DNA from: an uncultured Bacteroidota bacterium
GTDB lineage: Bacteria; Bacteroidota; Bacteroidia; 2-12-FULL-35-15
Assembly: GCA_903926385.1 (NCBI GenBank)
Contig: CAIYIS010000059.1
Span: 62,001 to 126,000, forward strand
DNA length: 64,000 nt
Reading direction: 5' to 3'
Shown here: positions 32,847-41,969 of the stretch, piece after piece
Numbering within the stretch: position 1 is the stretch's first letter
How the letters are laid out: every line of letters starts with the position of its first letter
Program-made: the position numbers and the translations under genes
Notes under the pieces: model-generated
Database searches by the model: none
The model's input: only the letters and a program-made list of their open reading frames with translations
Told to the model about the DNA's origin: nothing

Positions 32847-33425
32847 TTATGCTTGTACTTTTGCTCTCATACAGAATAATGAATAATCATTATTCAATGG
32901 TTCAAATTCAAAATCTATATTATTGTTCGATTTTAAAGCTATCGTTATAAATCCTAATCCGGCTCCTCCTTTTTTAGATAACTCTCCGTTGGATAATACT
33001 TCCAGATATTCTTTTTTCAAATCAGCATCATTAAGCGACTTTACTCTTTCCAATCTCTTCACAAGTTTTTCGGCTGAAGCTTTAGGTAAAACATTTCCGG
33101 AGTAAGTTATAAATTCATTCTCGTGTTTTCCGATAATAAAGTAGGTCATTTGATTGCTATTATTATCACGCTCGGCATGGAAACAAATATTTTGAAGTGT
33201 TTCGATTGCAATGTTGAATATTCTTTTCACCACACCTTTATTTACCCCCATATTCATCATCTGATTTTCAACAATTGTTGATATTGTGTTAACCTGATTC
33301 TGATCCAACTCCCCAACATGCATAACCATTTCCTTACTGTCTGCACCATGGCAAATAGCTCGTATGCTTTTTACTTTATCAGCAAAAACAGCCTGTTCAG
33401 AAGATTCCGGTTTAGTTATATCCAT
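32847..33425 (-). CDS. SiaB-family protein kinase-like (GHKL type)
   Basis: FNIAIETLQNICFHAERD, GGAGLGFITIALKSN; immediately upstream of the SiaC-like gene. Confidence 0.82.
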   Translation of the reverse strand: MDITKPESSEQAVFADKVKSIRAICHGADSKEMVMHVGELDQNQVNTISTIVENQMMNMGVNKGVVKRIFNIAIETLQNICFHAERDNNSNQMTYFIIGKHENEFITYSGNVLPKASAEKLVKRLERVKSLNDADLKKEYLEVLSNGELSKKGGAGLGFITIALKSNNNIDFEFEPLNNDYSLFCMRAKVQA

Positions 33426-33551
33426 CTTTTTCTTTAAAAGATTCTGTAAAAATAGTAAGTTGGTTCTTTAAAATTTTACCCAATAGTAGTAAATAATTTT
33501 TAATGGTTTACACATTTATTAACTTTTTTATCAAACTTAACCGTTAATATG

Positions 33552-33559
33552 TACATTTG
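33552..33559 (+). promoter_or_regulatory. Candidate -7 box TACATTTG upstream of the ChaN-like gene
   Basis: Exact TAnnTTTG 22 nt before the ATG at 33581. Confidence 0.45.
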
Positions 33560-33580
33560 GCGAAATTTAATTTACTAGTT

Positions 33581-34444
33581 ATGAAGCTTAAAACAATATC
33601 TGCCATTGCAATTACGTTAACTCTTTTTGCGTTTAAAGGAGACAAACCGGCTTACACCATTTACGATTCGAAAGGAAAAGAAAGTAATTATGACGACATG
33701 CTGAAAGACGCTAAAGATGCAGATATTATTCTTTTTGGCGAGTTACACGACAATCCTATTATTCACTGGCTAGAATTTGAACTAACCAAAGACGTTTACG
33801 CTGACAAAAAAAACAATCTGATTATGGGTGCCGAAATGTTTGAAGCCGATGACCAGATAGCACTTACCGAATATTTACAAGGAAAGATTACAGATAAAAC
33901 ATTGAAAGATGAAGTGAAGCTATGGCCTAATTACAAAACCGATTATAAACCTTTGGTTGAATTTGCTAAATCAAAACATTTACCTTTTGTAGCCGATAAT
34001 ATTCCAAGACGTTATGCAAACATAGTTTATAACAAAGGCCTTGTAAAACTTGACAGCATAGACCCTGAGGCAAAAAAATGGATGTGTCCGTTGCCTTTTA
34101 AATATGATGCTGAGTTAAAATGTTACAAAGAAATTAATGAAGCCGCGGGCGAACATTGCAACGACAATTTACCAATATCTCAGGCTATAAAAGATGCCAC
34201 CATGGCTTATTTTATACTAAAAAACTGGAAACAAGGTAAAACGTACATTCATTTTAATGGTTCGTATCACAGCAATTACCATCAGGGAATAGAATGGTAT
34301 CTCAAACTTTCGAATCCTAACTTGAAAGTGTTTACCATTGGAGCTAACGAGCAGGCAGGGTTAGATACGCTTGCAAAAGATGCTTATAAAATGGCCAATT
34401 ATATTATTTGCACACCCGAATCGATGACAAAAACACAACAGTAA
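33581..34444 (+). CDS. ChaN-family lipoprotein/haem-uptake-like protein
   Basis: ADIILFGELHDNPIIHWLEFELTKDVY, GAEMFEADDQ, HFNGSYHSNYHQGI; ATG start at 33581 (track start is TTG). Confidence 0.85.
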   Translation: MKLKTISAIAITLTLFAFKGDKPAYTIYDSKGKESNYDDMLKDAKDADIILFGELHDNPIIHWLEFELTKDVYADKKNNLIMGAEMFEADDQIALTEYLQGKITDKTLKDEVKLWPNYKTDYKPLVEFAKSKHLPFVADNIPRRYANIVYNKGLVKLDSIDPEAKKWMCPLPFKYDAELKCYKEINEAAGEHCNDNLPISQAIKDATMAYFILKNWKQGKTYIHFNGSYHSNYHQGIEWYLKLSNPNLKVFTIGANEQAGLDTLAKDAYKMANYIICTPESMTKTQQ

Positions 34445-34465
34445 AAAGCAACTGAGAATATACTG

Positions 34466-35812
34466 ATGGTTAAAAACTCCATTTTTATTAGTCTTCTCAT
34501 TGCTTGTTTGTTTTTATTGTGGGCTGCATTATTTAATGGCTTCCCCATTGTTTATCCCGACACTTCCACGTATTTGTCTTCCGGTTTTGAGTTAGAAACT
34601 CCGGCCGACCGACCTATTACTTATGGCTTATTTATTTTATTAACCAGCCTGCATGGCTTTTCGTTATGGGGTGTGGTGCTGCTTCAGTCGTTCGTATTAG
34701 CTTATGTTATTTTTCTTCTGTTTAAATATTTCACAGCATGCAGAAATCCGCAAATCTTTAGTCTTATTGCAATCATCTTCCTTTCGTTTACTTCGGGTTT
34801 GCCTTGGGTAAGCGGTATGTTGCTCCCTGATGTGTTCACTCCTATTTCGTTTATTTCTCTATTTCTGCTTTTCTTTTCAAGCAAACTAACCATAGGCGAA
34901 AGGATAGCTGTGTATGTAATTTTTATTGTGGCCAATGCCATGCACATGTCGCATCTATTAATTAACGTACTACTGATATGTTCATTTTTATTTATTACCA
35001 ATATTACTTTCTTAAAAAAACATCTTCCTGTTATCCGAACCGGAAAACTTATACTTTTCCTTTGCATTACATTTTCAGGTATCATCATTATGTCATCGGC
35101 AATGTCGAAATCAAAACATATTTTCTATATGGGACACATGGTGGAAAACGGAATACTTAAAAAGTTTCTGGACGAAAACTGCGCTTCTCAAAATTATAAA
35201 CTATGCGCGTATAAAGATTCTTTGCCGGCAAGTGCCGACAGATTTTTATGGGATTACAAAAACAGTCCGATATATAAAATGGGAGGATGGAAAGAATGCG
35301 ATGCAGAGTTCAACTCCATCATTGGTCAAACTTTTACCAAACCCGAATACATCAAACTTCATATTCAGGCTTCGTTGAGTGGCACAAAAAACCAGCTTAC
35401 TACTTTTAATATTGGCGAGGGAAACGTTAGCTTCGGGAAAGAAACAATGCTGTATCAGCGTATCGAAAAATTTATTCCCGGCAACATAGAGTCGTATGCT
35501 CACTGCAAACAAACCGAAAGTAAATTAACCCTTTTCAGTATATTCGATTGGCCTTATAAAATTGCTGTTTACTTTTCGCTTATTGTTCTTATTTTTCTCC
35601 TTGTTCTAAAACAATTAAGAAACAGAACCACCGCAGAACAGCGATTGTTAATTGTATTTACCTTTTTGGGAATTATCTATAACGACTTTGTATGTGCCAC
35701 CTTATCCACAGTGGCCAACAGATTTGCATGCCGTATTATGTGGCTCTTACCTTTGCTCCTGCTGATGATTATATTCAGCAATTTATCCGGTTCTCAAAAA
35801 AACAAACTTTAG
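34466..35812 (+). CDS. Hypothetical polytopic membrane protein
   Basis: 448 aa with about 10 hydrophobic segments. Confidence 0.65.
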   Translation: MVKNSIFISLLIACLFLLWAALFNGFPIVYPDTSTYLSSGFELETPADRPITYGLFILLTSLHGFSLWGVVLLQSFVLAYVIFLLFKYFTACRNPQIFSLIAIIFLSFTSGLPWVSGMLLPDVFTPISFISLFLLFFSSKLTIGERIAVYVIFIVANAMHMSHLLINVLLICSFLFITNITFLKKHLPVIRTGKLILFLCITFSGIIIMSSAMSKSKHIFYMGHMVENGILKKFLDENCASQNYKLCAYKDSLPASADRFLWDYKNSPIYKMGGWKECDAEFNSIIGQTFTKPEYIKLHIQASLSGTKNQLTTFNIGEGNVSFGKETMLYQRIEKFIPGNIESYAHCKQTESKLTLFSIFDWPYKIAVYFSLIVLIFLLVLKQLRNRTTAEQRLLIVFTFLGIIYNDFVCATLSTVANRFACRIMWLLPLLLLMIIFSNLSGSQKNKL

Positions 35813-37743
35813 TTCAGCTCCTCTGCTTTAGCTTGCAATTGTTCCCACTTGGTCATTTCTGAGTCCATTTGCTTTTTCATTTGCTCGTATCGTGCATACA
35901 TTTCCTTATCGTTAATGATGGTTTGATATTGGGCCGAATCCGACAATTTATCGTCTATTACTTTAATCTCTTGTTCCAGTCGGGCTATTTCTTTTTCTAC
36001 TTTACTTATGTCCGACTTTATTTGTTTCAATTGTTTTTCCTTTTCCAAATCCTTTGCATCGGGTTTTGGCTTTTCGGGCTTTGGCTCTGCTTTGGGCTTA
36101 ACAAAAGGTGTTTTGGTATTCATTTCGCTTAGTCGGTCCATCTTTATTTTTTCCATAAATTCGGTAATACCGCCCAAGTGTTCTTTTACTGTACCATGTT
36201 TAAATTCGTACATCTTATGTACCAAATCTGTCAAAAAATCTCTATCGTGCGACACAATGATGGCTGTACCTTCGTAGGCCAGCAAGGCTCTTTTCAAAAC
36301 CTCTTTACTTCTTATGTCAAGGTGATTGGTAGGCTCATCGAGCACCAACAAATTATAAGGTTCGAGCAAAAGCTTACATAGGGCAAGTCTTCCTCTTTCA
36401 CCTCCGCTCAGCACTCTTACTTTTTTATCTATATCATCTCCTCCAAATAAAAACGAACCCAACATGGTACGCACCTGCTTGCGCACATCGCCTACAGCCA
36501 GTTCGTCTATGGTTTCGAACACTGTTTTATTCTGATCCAAACGCTCCGCCTGATCTTGCGCAAAATAACCCATCTTTACACTATGACCCAAAATAACATT
36601 GCCTTCGTGCTCTATTTGTTTTGCAATCATTTTCATCATCGTACTCTTTCCTTCCCCGTTTCGCCCCACCAATGCTATCTTTTCGCCTTTGGTTAAAATA
36701 AATGTTGCATCCTTAAAAATACGTTTGGCACCATACACCTTACCTGCATCTTCCACCGTAAGCACTATCTTTCCGCTATGAGCCGGTGGCGGAAACCGAA
36801 ACGCTATAGCAGTGCTGTCGTTTTCGTCCACCTCCACTATCTCCATTCTGTCGAGTTTCTTTATCAACGACTGCGCAAAAGCCGCTTTACTTGCCTTTGC
36901 ACGGTATTTATCTATCAATACTTCGGTTTGATTAATTATTTTCTGTTGATTCTTGGCTGCATTCTCTTGCTGTTCTCTGCGCTCTGCTCTCAGCACCAAG
37001 TAGCGGGAGTAATTGGTTTTGTAATCGTATATTTTCTGATTCGATATTTCAATGGTTCGAGTGGTTACTGTATCCAAAAATTGCTTATCGTGACTAATCA
37101 GCATTACCGAACCTGCAAACGTACTCAGCGTTTCTTCCAGCCATTGAATAGATTCAATGTCCAAGTGATTGGTAGGCTCATCGAGCAAAAGAATATCGGG
37201 CTTGCGCAATAATATTTTTGCCAACTCTATCCTCATTCTCCATCCACCGCTAAACTCTGCTGTTTGCCTGTTAAAATCAGCACGTTCAAAACCCAGCCCT
37301 CTCAATATTTTTTCTATCTCCTCTTCTTTGTTAGATGCACCAATAATATCCAATCGGTGATTGATATCGGTAAGTTCCGTAATCAAATCCATATAGGCAT
37401 CGCTTTCGTAATCGGTGCGGGTTTCTATTTCGTGAGTTATCACAGCCAGTCTGGCTTCCAGTTTTTGAATTTCCTCAAATGCAGTAGCCGTTTCTTCGAA
37501 CACCGTGCGCCCGTGCTGGTGAATCATGTCTTGAGGCAAATACCCAATACGCGTATCGTTTGGCTTCGAAATCTCACCCTTAGTGGGGCTTTGCTCTCCT
37601 GCCAATAGCTTTAGCATAGTCGATTTTCCCGCTCCATTTTTACCTGCCAAACCTATACGGTCTTTCAGATTGATAAGGAACGACACATTATCAAACAAAT
37701 CGTATCCTCCAAAGGATACTGTTACGGAATTAACTGAAATCAT
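35809..37743 (-). CDS. ABC-F family ATPase
   Basis: Two ABC domains: GKNGAGKSTMLKLL/FSGGWRMRIELAKILLRKPDILLLDEPTNHLD and GRNGEGKSTMMKMI/LSGGERGRLALCKLLLEPYNLLVLDEPTNHLD. Confidence 0.95.
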   Translation of the reverse strand: MISVNSVTVSFGGYDLFDNVSFLINLKDRIGLAGKNGAGKSTMLKLLAGEQSPTKGEISKPNDTRIGYLPQDMIHQHGRTVFEETATAFEEIQKLEARLAVITHEIETRTDYESDAYMDLITELTDINHRLDIIGASNKEEEIEKILRGLGFERADFNRQTAEFSGGWRMRIELAKILLRKPDILLLDEPTNHLDIESIQWLEETLSTFAGSVMLISHDKQFLDTVTTRTIEISNQKIYDYKTNYSRYLVLRAERREQQENAAKNQQKIINQTEVLIDKYRAKASKAAFAQSLIKKLDRMEIVEVDENDSTAIAFRFPPPAHSGKIVLTVEDAGKVYGAKRIFKDATFILTKGEKIALVGRNGEGKSTMMKMIAKQIEHEGNVILGHSVKMGYFAQDQAERLDQNKTVFETIDELAVGDVRKQVRTMLGSFLFGGDDIDKKVRVLSGGERGRLALCKLLLEPYNLLVLDEPTNHLDIRSKEVLKRALLAYEGTAIIVSHDRDFLTDLVHKMYEFKHGTVKEHLGGITEFMEKIKMDRLSEMNTKTPFVKPKAEPKPEKPKPDAKDLEKEKQLKQIKSDISKVEKEIARLEQEIKVIDDKLSDSAQYQTIINDKEMYARYEQMKKQMDSEMTKWEQLQAKAEELN

Positions 37744-37805
37744 TTTTTATTTTAAAATTTTTAGGGGCGCAAAGGTAACAAACTATTCAATAAAGTTACA
37801 TACCT

Positions 37806-37910
37806 CAATTGGGAATTGGGCAATGGGTAATAGGCAATTGAGCAATTAGGCAGTAGACAATGTGGGAGGAATTTCAGATTTCAGATTGCAAATTTGGGGA
37901 TTGGGATGGG
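37806..37910. repeat. Degenerate low-complexity tracts (GGCAATTGAGCAATTAGGCA and TTTCAGATTTCAGATTGCAAATTT)
   Basis: Reiterated GGCAATT/GGTAAT words followed by CAGATTTCAGATT. Confidence 0.7.
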
Positions 37911-38019
37911 TGATTTGGGGTGTTTTTTGGAATATTTAATCGAAGGGGAGAATGGTTTGGGAGAAGAATTGGGAGGAATGGGATTTTGATTTTGAGGTTT
38001 GGGGGAATTTCAAAACAAC

Positions 38020-38061
38020 GGTCGAAAATAAGTTGACAATGATCGAAAATAAGTTGGAAAC
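38020..38061. repeat. 21-bp tandem pair (D)
   Basis: ggtcgaaaataagttgacaat / gatcgaaaataagttggaaac. Confidence 0.8.
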
Positions 38062-38067
38062 ATTGAA

Positions 38068-38130
38068 GAAGGGGCCTCACCCCTTCATCCCCTCTCCGAA
38101 GGAGAGGGGAAAAAACGTGACGATTGGGGT
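38068..38130. repeat. REP-like hairpin repeat, copy 1
   Basis: GAAGGGGCCTCACCCCTTCATCCCCTCTCCGAAGGAGAGGGG...GTGACGATTGGGG; 9-bp stem CCCCTCTCC-GAA-GGAGAGGGG. Confidence 0.85.
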
Positions 38131-38132
38131 AT

Positions 38133-38188
38133 GACCTCAGCCCTGCCCCTCTCCGCAAGAGAGGGGGTGATGCGTGACGGTTGGGGGG
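38133..38188. repeat. REP-like hairpin repeat, copy 2
   Basis: GACCTCAGCCCTGCCCCTCTCCGCAAGAGAGGGGGTGATGCGTGACGGTTGGGG, related to copy 1. Confidence 0.8.
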
Positions 38189-38335
38189 AAAGGAATTATG
38201 AATTAGGCTTCGGGCAGAGATGTTCGGAGTTTTTTTTGTGCTTACTTAAAGGTAATGAAAAGCTATGCGCTGACTAACTGCACCCGACCCGTGCGAAGTA
38301 TCCTTTTTTTTGGTTGGATGGAGATGAGGTTAATG

Positions 38336-38360
38336 GCCCTTAGACAGGCTCAGGGTGACG
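38336..38360. repeat. CCCTTAGACAGGCTCAGGGTGAC dispersed-repeat-like motif
   Basis: Near match to the widely dispersed CCCTTCGACAAGCTCAGGG word. Confidence 0.5.
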
Positions 38361-38447
38361 AAGAAGCTAATGGATGAAGAGAAAAAAAGATACCGCGCGA
38401 GGGCGGGAGAGGGGATTACGAAGGGAGATAAGGATGGTGCCCTAATT

Positions 38448-38550
38448 AGATTTGAGATATTAGATATGAGTATTGAGATGTGAGATTTGAGATTGATTAT
38501 TGCCTATTGCTGAATTGTCCAATTGATTAATTGAACAATTGGCTGATTGC
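38448..38550. repeat. Degenerate low-complexity tracts (AGATTTGAGATATTAGATATGAG and ATTGCCTATTGCTGAATTGTCC)
   Basis: Reiterated GAGATTTGAGAT words, then AATTG/GCCTATTG words partly inverted relative to 37806-37861. Confidence 0.7.
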
Positions 38551-38564
38551 GCGAATGCATGTTT

Positions 38565-39650
38565 CTAAAATTTATTCATCACTTCTATTACTCTCCTGAT
38601 GTCGTTCTCGGTGTGATAATAGGAAATGGGCAGGCTGAGGGTGGTTTGGTGAATGAGTTGGGCAATGGGAGTTGGTTGGGTATCGAGAATTCCTATCATG
38701 GCTTTTTGCTTGTTTGGGGCCAATGGGTAATGTATGTCGGTTTTGATATCGTGTTGGAGTAAATAGGCTTTTAGTTGGTCGCGCTTAGGGTGACGAATAT
38801 TGAAAATATGGTAGACGTCAAAATAATCGGGATGTACAACGGGTTTGACAAAATCGGAGTTGAGATGAGTTAAATAAAGCTGGGCAAGGTGGCGTTTGTG
38901 GTTTGTTATTTTGTCGAGATGTTTAAGTTTGACGGAAAGGAAGGCGGCCTGAATTTCATCGAGACGGGAATTGAAACCAACCAGGTCGTTGTAATATTTT
39001 TCTTTAGAACCATAATTGCGCAGGCCTTTGATGGTGGCTACATAGTTTTCGTGATTGGTGGTGATGGCCCCTGCATCGCCCATTGCTCCAAGGTTTTTGG
39101 TAGGGTAAAAGCTGAATGCATTGATGTGACCAAAGTTTCCGGCAAGGGTGTTTTTAAATTTGGCTCCGTGAGCCTGGGCGCAATCTTCGACTACTTTGAG
39201 GTTGTGCTTTTCGGCAATTCGATTGATGGCATCCATTTCGCACACTTTTCCGTAAAGATGAACGGCAATGATGGCGCATGTTTTGGAGGTTATTTTTTCT
39301 TCTATGAGTGATGCGTCCATATTATATGTATCGATGCTCGGCTCTACGAGCACAGGCACCAAACCATTGTGCAGTATGGAAAGTATGGTGGCTATATAGG
39401 TGTTGGAAGGAACGAGCACTTCGCTTCCTTTGGGAAAATCGAAAGCACGTAAAGCAATGATTAAGGCATCGAGGCCATTGGCCACGCCAATGCAGTGTTT
39501 GGTTTGGCAGAGAGCGGCAAACTCTTGTTCGAAATTTTTAACTTTATTGCCGAGTATATACCATCCGCTTTTGAGGGTTTCGCTAAACTCTTTTTCGAAT
39601 TCGGCAAAAAAGGGTTGGTTGAGTAGGGCTAGATTTTCGTATTCAATCAT
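38565..39650 (-). CDS. DegT/DnrJ/EryC1/StrS aminotransferase (FdtB/QdtB-like)
   Basis: [67 protein letters not shown]; start moved to [15 protein letters not shown]. Confidence 0.93.
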   Translation of the reverse strand: MIEYENLALLNQPFFAEFEKEFSETLKSGWYILGNKVKNFEQEFAALCQTKHCIGVANGLDALIIALRAFDFPKGSEVLVPSNTYIATILSILHNGLVPVLVEPSIDTYNMDASLIEEKITSKTCAIIAVHLYGKVCEMDAINRIAEKHNLKVVEDCAQAHGAKFKNTLAGNFGHINAFSFYPTKNLGAMGDAGAITTNHENYVATIKGLRNYGSKEKYYNDLVGFNSRLDEIQAAFLSVKLKHLDKITNHKRHLAQLYLTHLNSDFVKPVVHPDYFDVYHIFNIRHPKRDQLKAYLLQHDIKTDIHYPLAPNKQKAMIGILDTQPTPIAQLIHQTTLSLPISYYHTENDIRRVIEVMNKF

Positions 39651-39651
39651 A

Positions 39652-40014
39652 TTAGTAAGGTTGATAGATGTAATCGTGTTCGTCAAAATATTCGGAAGCA
39701 AAGACCATTAAAATGGCATCGGGCGAAAAATTATACATGGTGTGCCAGTCTTTAGGCTCGATAATGAGGCATTTGTTGGGTTGATTTAATTCAAAAACAT
39801 GTTCTGAAACACCATCGTTATTATAAATAGTGCAACTTCCCTTAATACAAATGGCAGCCTGAATGGCTTTGTGATGGCGGTGTCCGCCCCGTTTGGAATC
39901 GTCAACTCCGTAAATATAAAACACACGTTTAATATCGAAGGGAATAACTCTTTCGATAACGGTTAAGTTTCCTCGTTTGTCGGTAAATGTTTTTAAATCG
40001 ATAAGGTGTGCCAT
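39652..40014 (-). CDS. FdtA/QdtA-type dTDP-4-oxohexose 3,4-ketoisomerase (WxcM-like cupin)
   Basis: [53 protein letters not shown] start at 40014. Confidence 0.9.
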   Translation of the reverse strand: MAHLIDLKTFTDKRGNLTVIERVIPFDIKRVFYIYGVDDSKRGGHRHHKAIQAAICIKGSCTIYNNDGVSEHVFELNQPNKCLIIEPKDWHTMYNFSPDAILMVFASEYFDEHDYIYQPY

Positions 40015-40041
40015 CAATAGCTTTTTAATAGTTGGCTAAAA

Positions 40042-41094
40042 TTAATCATTTTTAAAATCACGGAGGGAATAAAAATAATGATGAGCAATACGGTGGCGGA
40101 GATACTTGCCGGAAATATTGAACAGTGAATATTTATAACCTGCGAGATAAAAATGAAGTTTGAGTTTGAAATTTAATGGAGGATAAGGTGTTTGGCCGCT
40201 TACTCCATTCGAATTAATGGATGTGTCGGTTTGTGCTACTCGTTGGCTGAGGCGAATGAGCAACTTTACATAGGGCCAAAACAAAAGGCGCTGCACCTCT
40301 TTGCTGATGGCGTATATCTGTCCGGTAAGAGATACGATATTGTCTTCATAAAACTTGAGTGCATGAAAATGAAAAAAGACTATATCAAATTGTTTACCCG
40401 AAGAAATTTCGGTTCCGAATAATTTATTATTTGTTTGATGAATGGTGTATTGCTGAACGTTCCAGGGGGCTATGCCACCTCCAAGATGTTGCATTTCTTT
40501 TACGCCCTGAAAGCGCGTTTGCCAATCATCCAGATATTTCTGGTCGCCAAACTTACCATCCTCAACACGATTGTAACACCATTCGATGCAGGCATTGCGC
40601 CACCAGTTGAGCACTCGCATTCCATTTGTATCGTTTTTAAAAGTTACAAACTGCACACAGTATTTTCCGCTTTCGATGGAGTTGTCGTACTCGGGTGTGT
40701 AGCGATGAGAAGTAATGAGCACGGAATCATCGCCCAGTTCATCATACAGCACTTTTGGATTAGTATAAAAAATAAGGTCGGCATCGATATAGGTGCAATG
40801 CGAAAGATTGAAATGAGTAATGCAATACAAAATGGTGGAAGAAGTGCTGGTCCAACAATATTCTCCGGCTGTTCGAGTAGGCTTAACACGAAGCAAATCT
40901 TCATCCTCGAATTCCTTTAATGAAATAACAGTAACATTTTTTAGCTGCTGAGTGTCGAGATAGTATTTGGTTTTATCATCAAAAGCAAAAACATATAAAT
41001 GAAAATCATCGCATGTGTTCAAAAGAGATTCGTACATGGCAATGCCTCTGGTGAGGTAAAAAGAATTAAAAAGTGTACAGAAATTAAGTTTCAT
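40042..41094 (-). CDS. Putative glycosyltransferase (GT-A, nucleotide-diphospho-sugar transferase-like)
   Basis: FCTLFNSFYLTRGIAMYESLL, CTYIDADLIFYTNPKVLYDEL DxD-like motif. Confidence 0.7.
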   Translation of the reverse strand: MKLNFCTLFNSFYLTRGIAMYESLLNTCDDFHLYVFAFDDKTKYYLDTQQLKNVTVISLKEFEDEDLLRVKPTRTAGEYCWTSTSSTILYCITHFNLSHCTYIDADLIFYTNPKVLYDELGDDSVLITSHRYTPEYDNSIESGKYCVQFVTFKNDTNGMRVLNWWRNACIEWCYNRVEDGKFGDQKYLDDWQTRFQGVKEMQHLGGGIAPWNVQQYTIHQTNNKLFGTEISSGKQFDIVFFHFHALKFYEDNIVSLTGQIYAISKEVQRLLFWPYVKLLIRLSQRVAQTDTSINSNGVSGQTPYPPLNFKLKLHFYLAGYKYSLFNISGKYLRHRIAHHYFYSLRDFKND

Positions 41095-41102
41095 CCGAAA
41101 TA

Positions 41103-41936
41103 TTATTTTATTGCTTCCATAAAAAGTGAATCGGGTTTGCGCACCAAACCATTGCCGGCATCGAGATTAAAACTGCTCCACTCGGGAATAGTACTTTCGA
41201 AAGCCGATTTGACTTGTGCGTTTTTGAAACCGGTTTCTTCAAAAAGTCTTTTCAGTGAATATCTGTCGTACATCCATTGATGCACTTCTCCACCCGACCT
41301 GAATTTACCAACCTTATAGGCTTCGTAATCTTTACCCAATACGAGTTGAATGGATTTGTTTTTTATTCGTTTGGAGATGCCTTTCCATAGAGAATTGGCA
41401 GGAGGTATTGAAGTATGAGAAGCGTTCGTATTTTCACCATCGCCCCGAATCATACTGATGATGCGCTCTACCTCGTGTCCGTTTCGTTCGAATAAAAAAG
41501 CATCGTTGTTGTTAGTGGTATCTCTTATATAATTTACCATTTCTCCTCCCGACTGTGTTCGTGCTACCTGATCGAACAACTCAAGCATGGTCCAGTTATA
41601 TTTTTGCTCCGCACCGGGAACGCCCTGTAAACTTTCGTTTAAGTACTTTACATAATTGAGTGCAATCATTTCTAAATCGGGAATAACAACACGGAGTGTG
41701 CCACCCGGTTTAAGTACCCGATAGCATTCTTTCATAAAATCTTTGGCTTTGGTTTTCGAAAAGTGTTCGAGTATATGAGAATGATACACCACCTGAAAGT
41801 GATTATCGGAAACAGGAATACCATCGAGAAGATTATGAGCAATTACCTCTTCGGCCTCAGCAACAAAATCAATATTGGTCCATGATTTATGAAAGGTGAC
41901 ACCGCATCCAAGATTCAAATAGGGTAGTTTGTTCAT
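41103..41936 (-). CDS. SAM-dependent class I methyltransferase
   Basis: YLNLGCGVTFHKSWTNIDF, HSHILEHFSKTKAKDFMKECYRVLKPGGTLRVVIPDLE. Confidence 0.88.
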   Translation of the reverse strand: MNKLPYLNLGCGVTFHKSWTNIDFVAEAEEVIAHNLLDGIPVSDNHFQVVYHSHILEHFSKTKAKDFMKECYRVLKPGGTLRVVIPDLEMIALNYVKYLNESLQGVPGAEQKYNWTMLELFDQVARTQSGGEMVNYIRDTTNNNDAFLFERNGHEVERIISMIRGDGENTNASHTSIPPANSLWKGISKRIKNKSIQLVLGKDYEAYKVGKFRSGGEVHQWMYDRYSLKRLFEETGFKNAQVKSAFESTIPEWSSFNLDAGNGLVRKPDSLFMEAIK

Positions 41937-41969
41937 TCTGTTTTGATATTTTTAAATCGATTTTATAAA

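Noticed and set aside
36778-37212. 144-aa plus-strand ORF inside the ABC-F gene
   Set aside because: Shadow ORF antisense to a conserved ATPase.
40435-40920. 161-aa plus-strand ORF antisense to the 40042-41094 glycosyltransferase
   Set aside because: No domain signal; the opposite strand has clear glycosyltransferase motifs and operon context.
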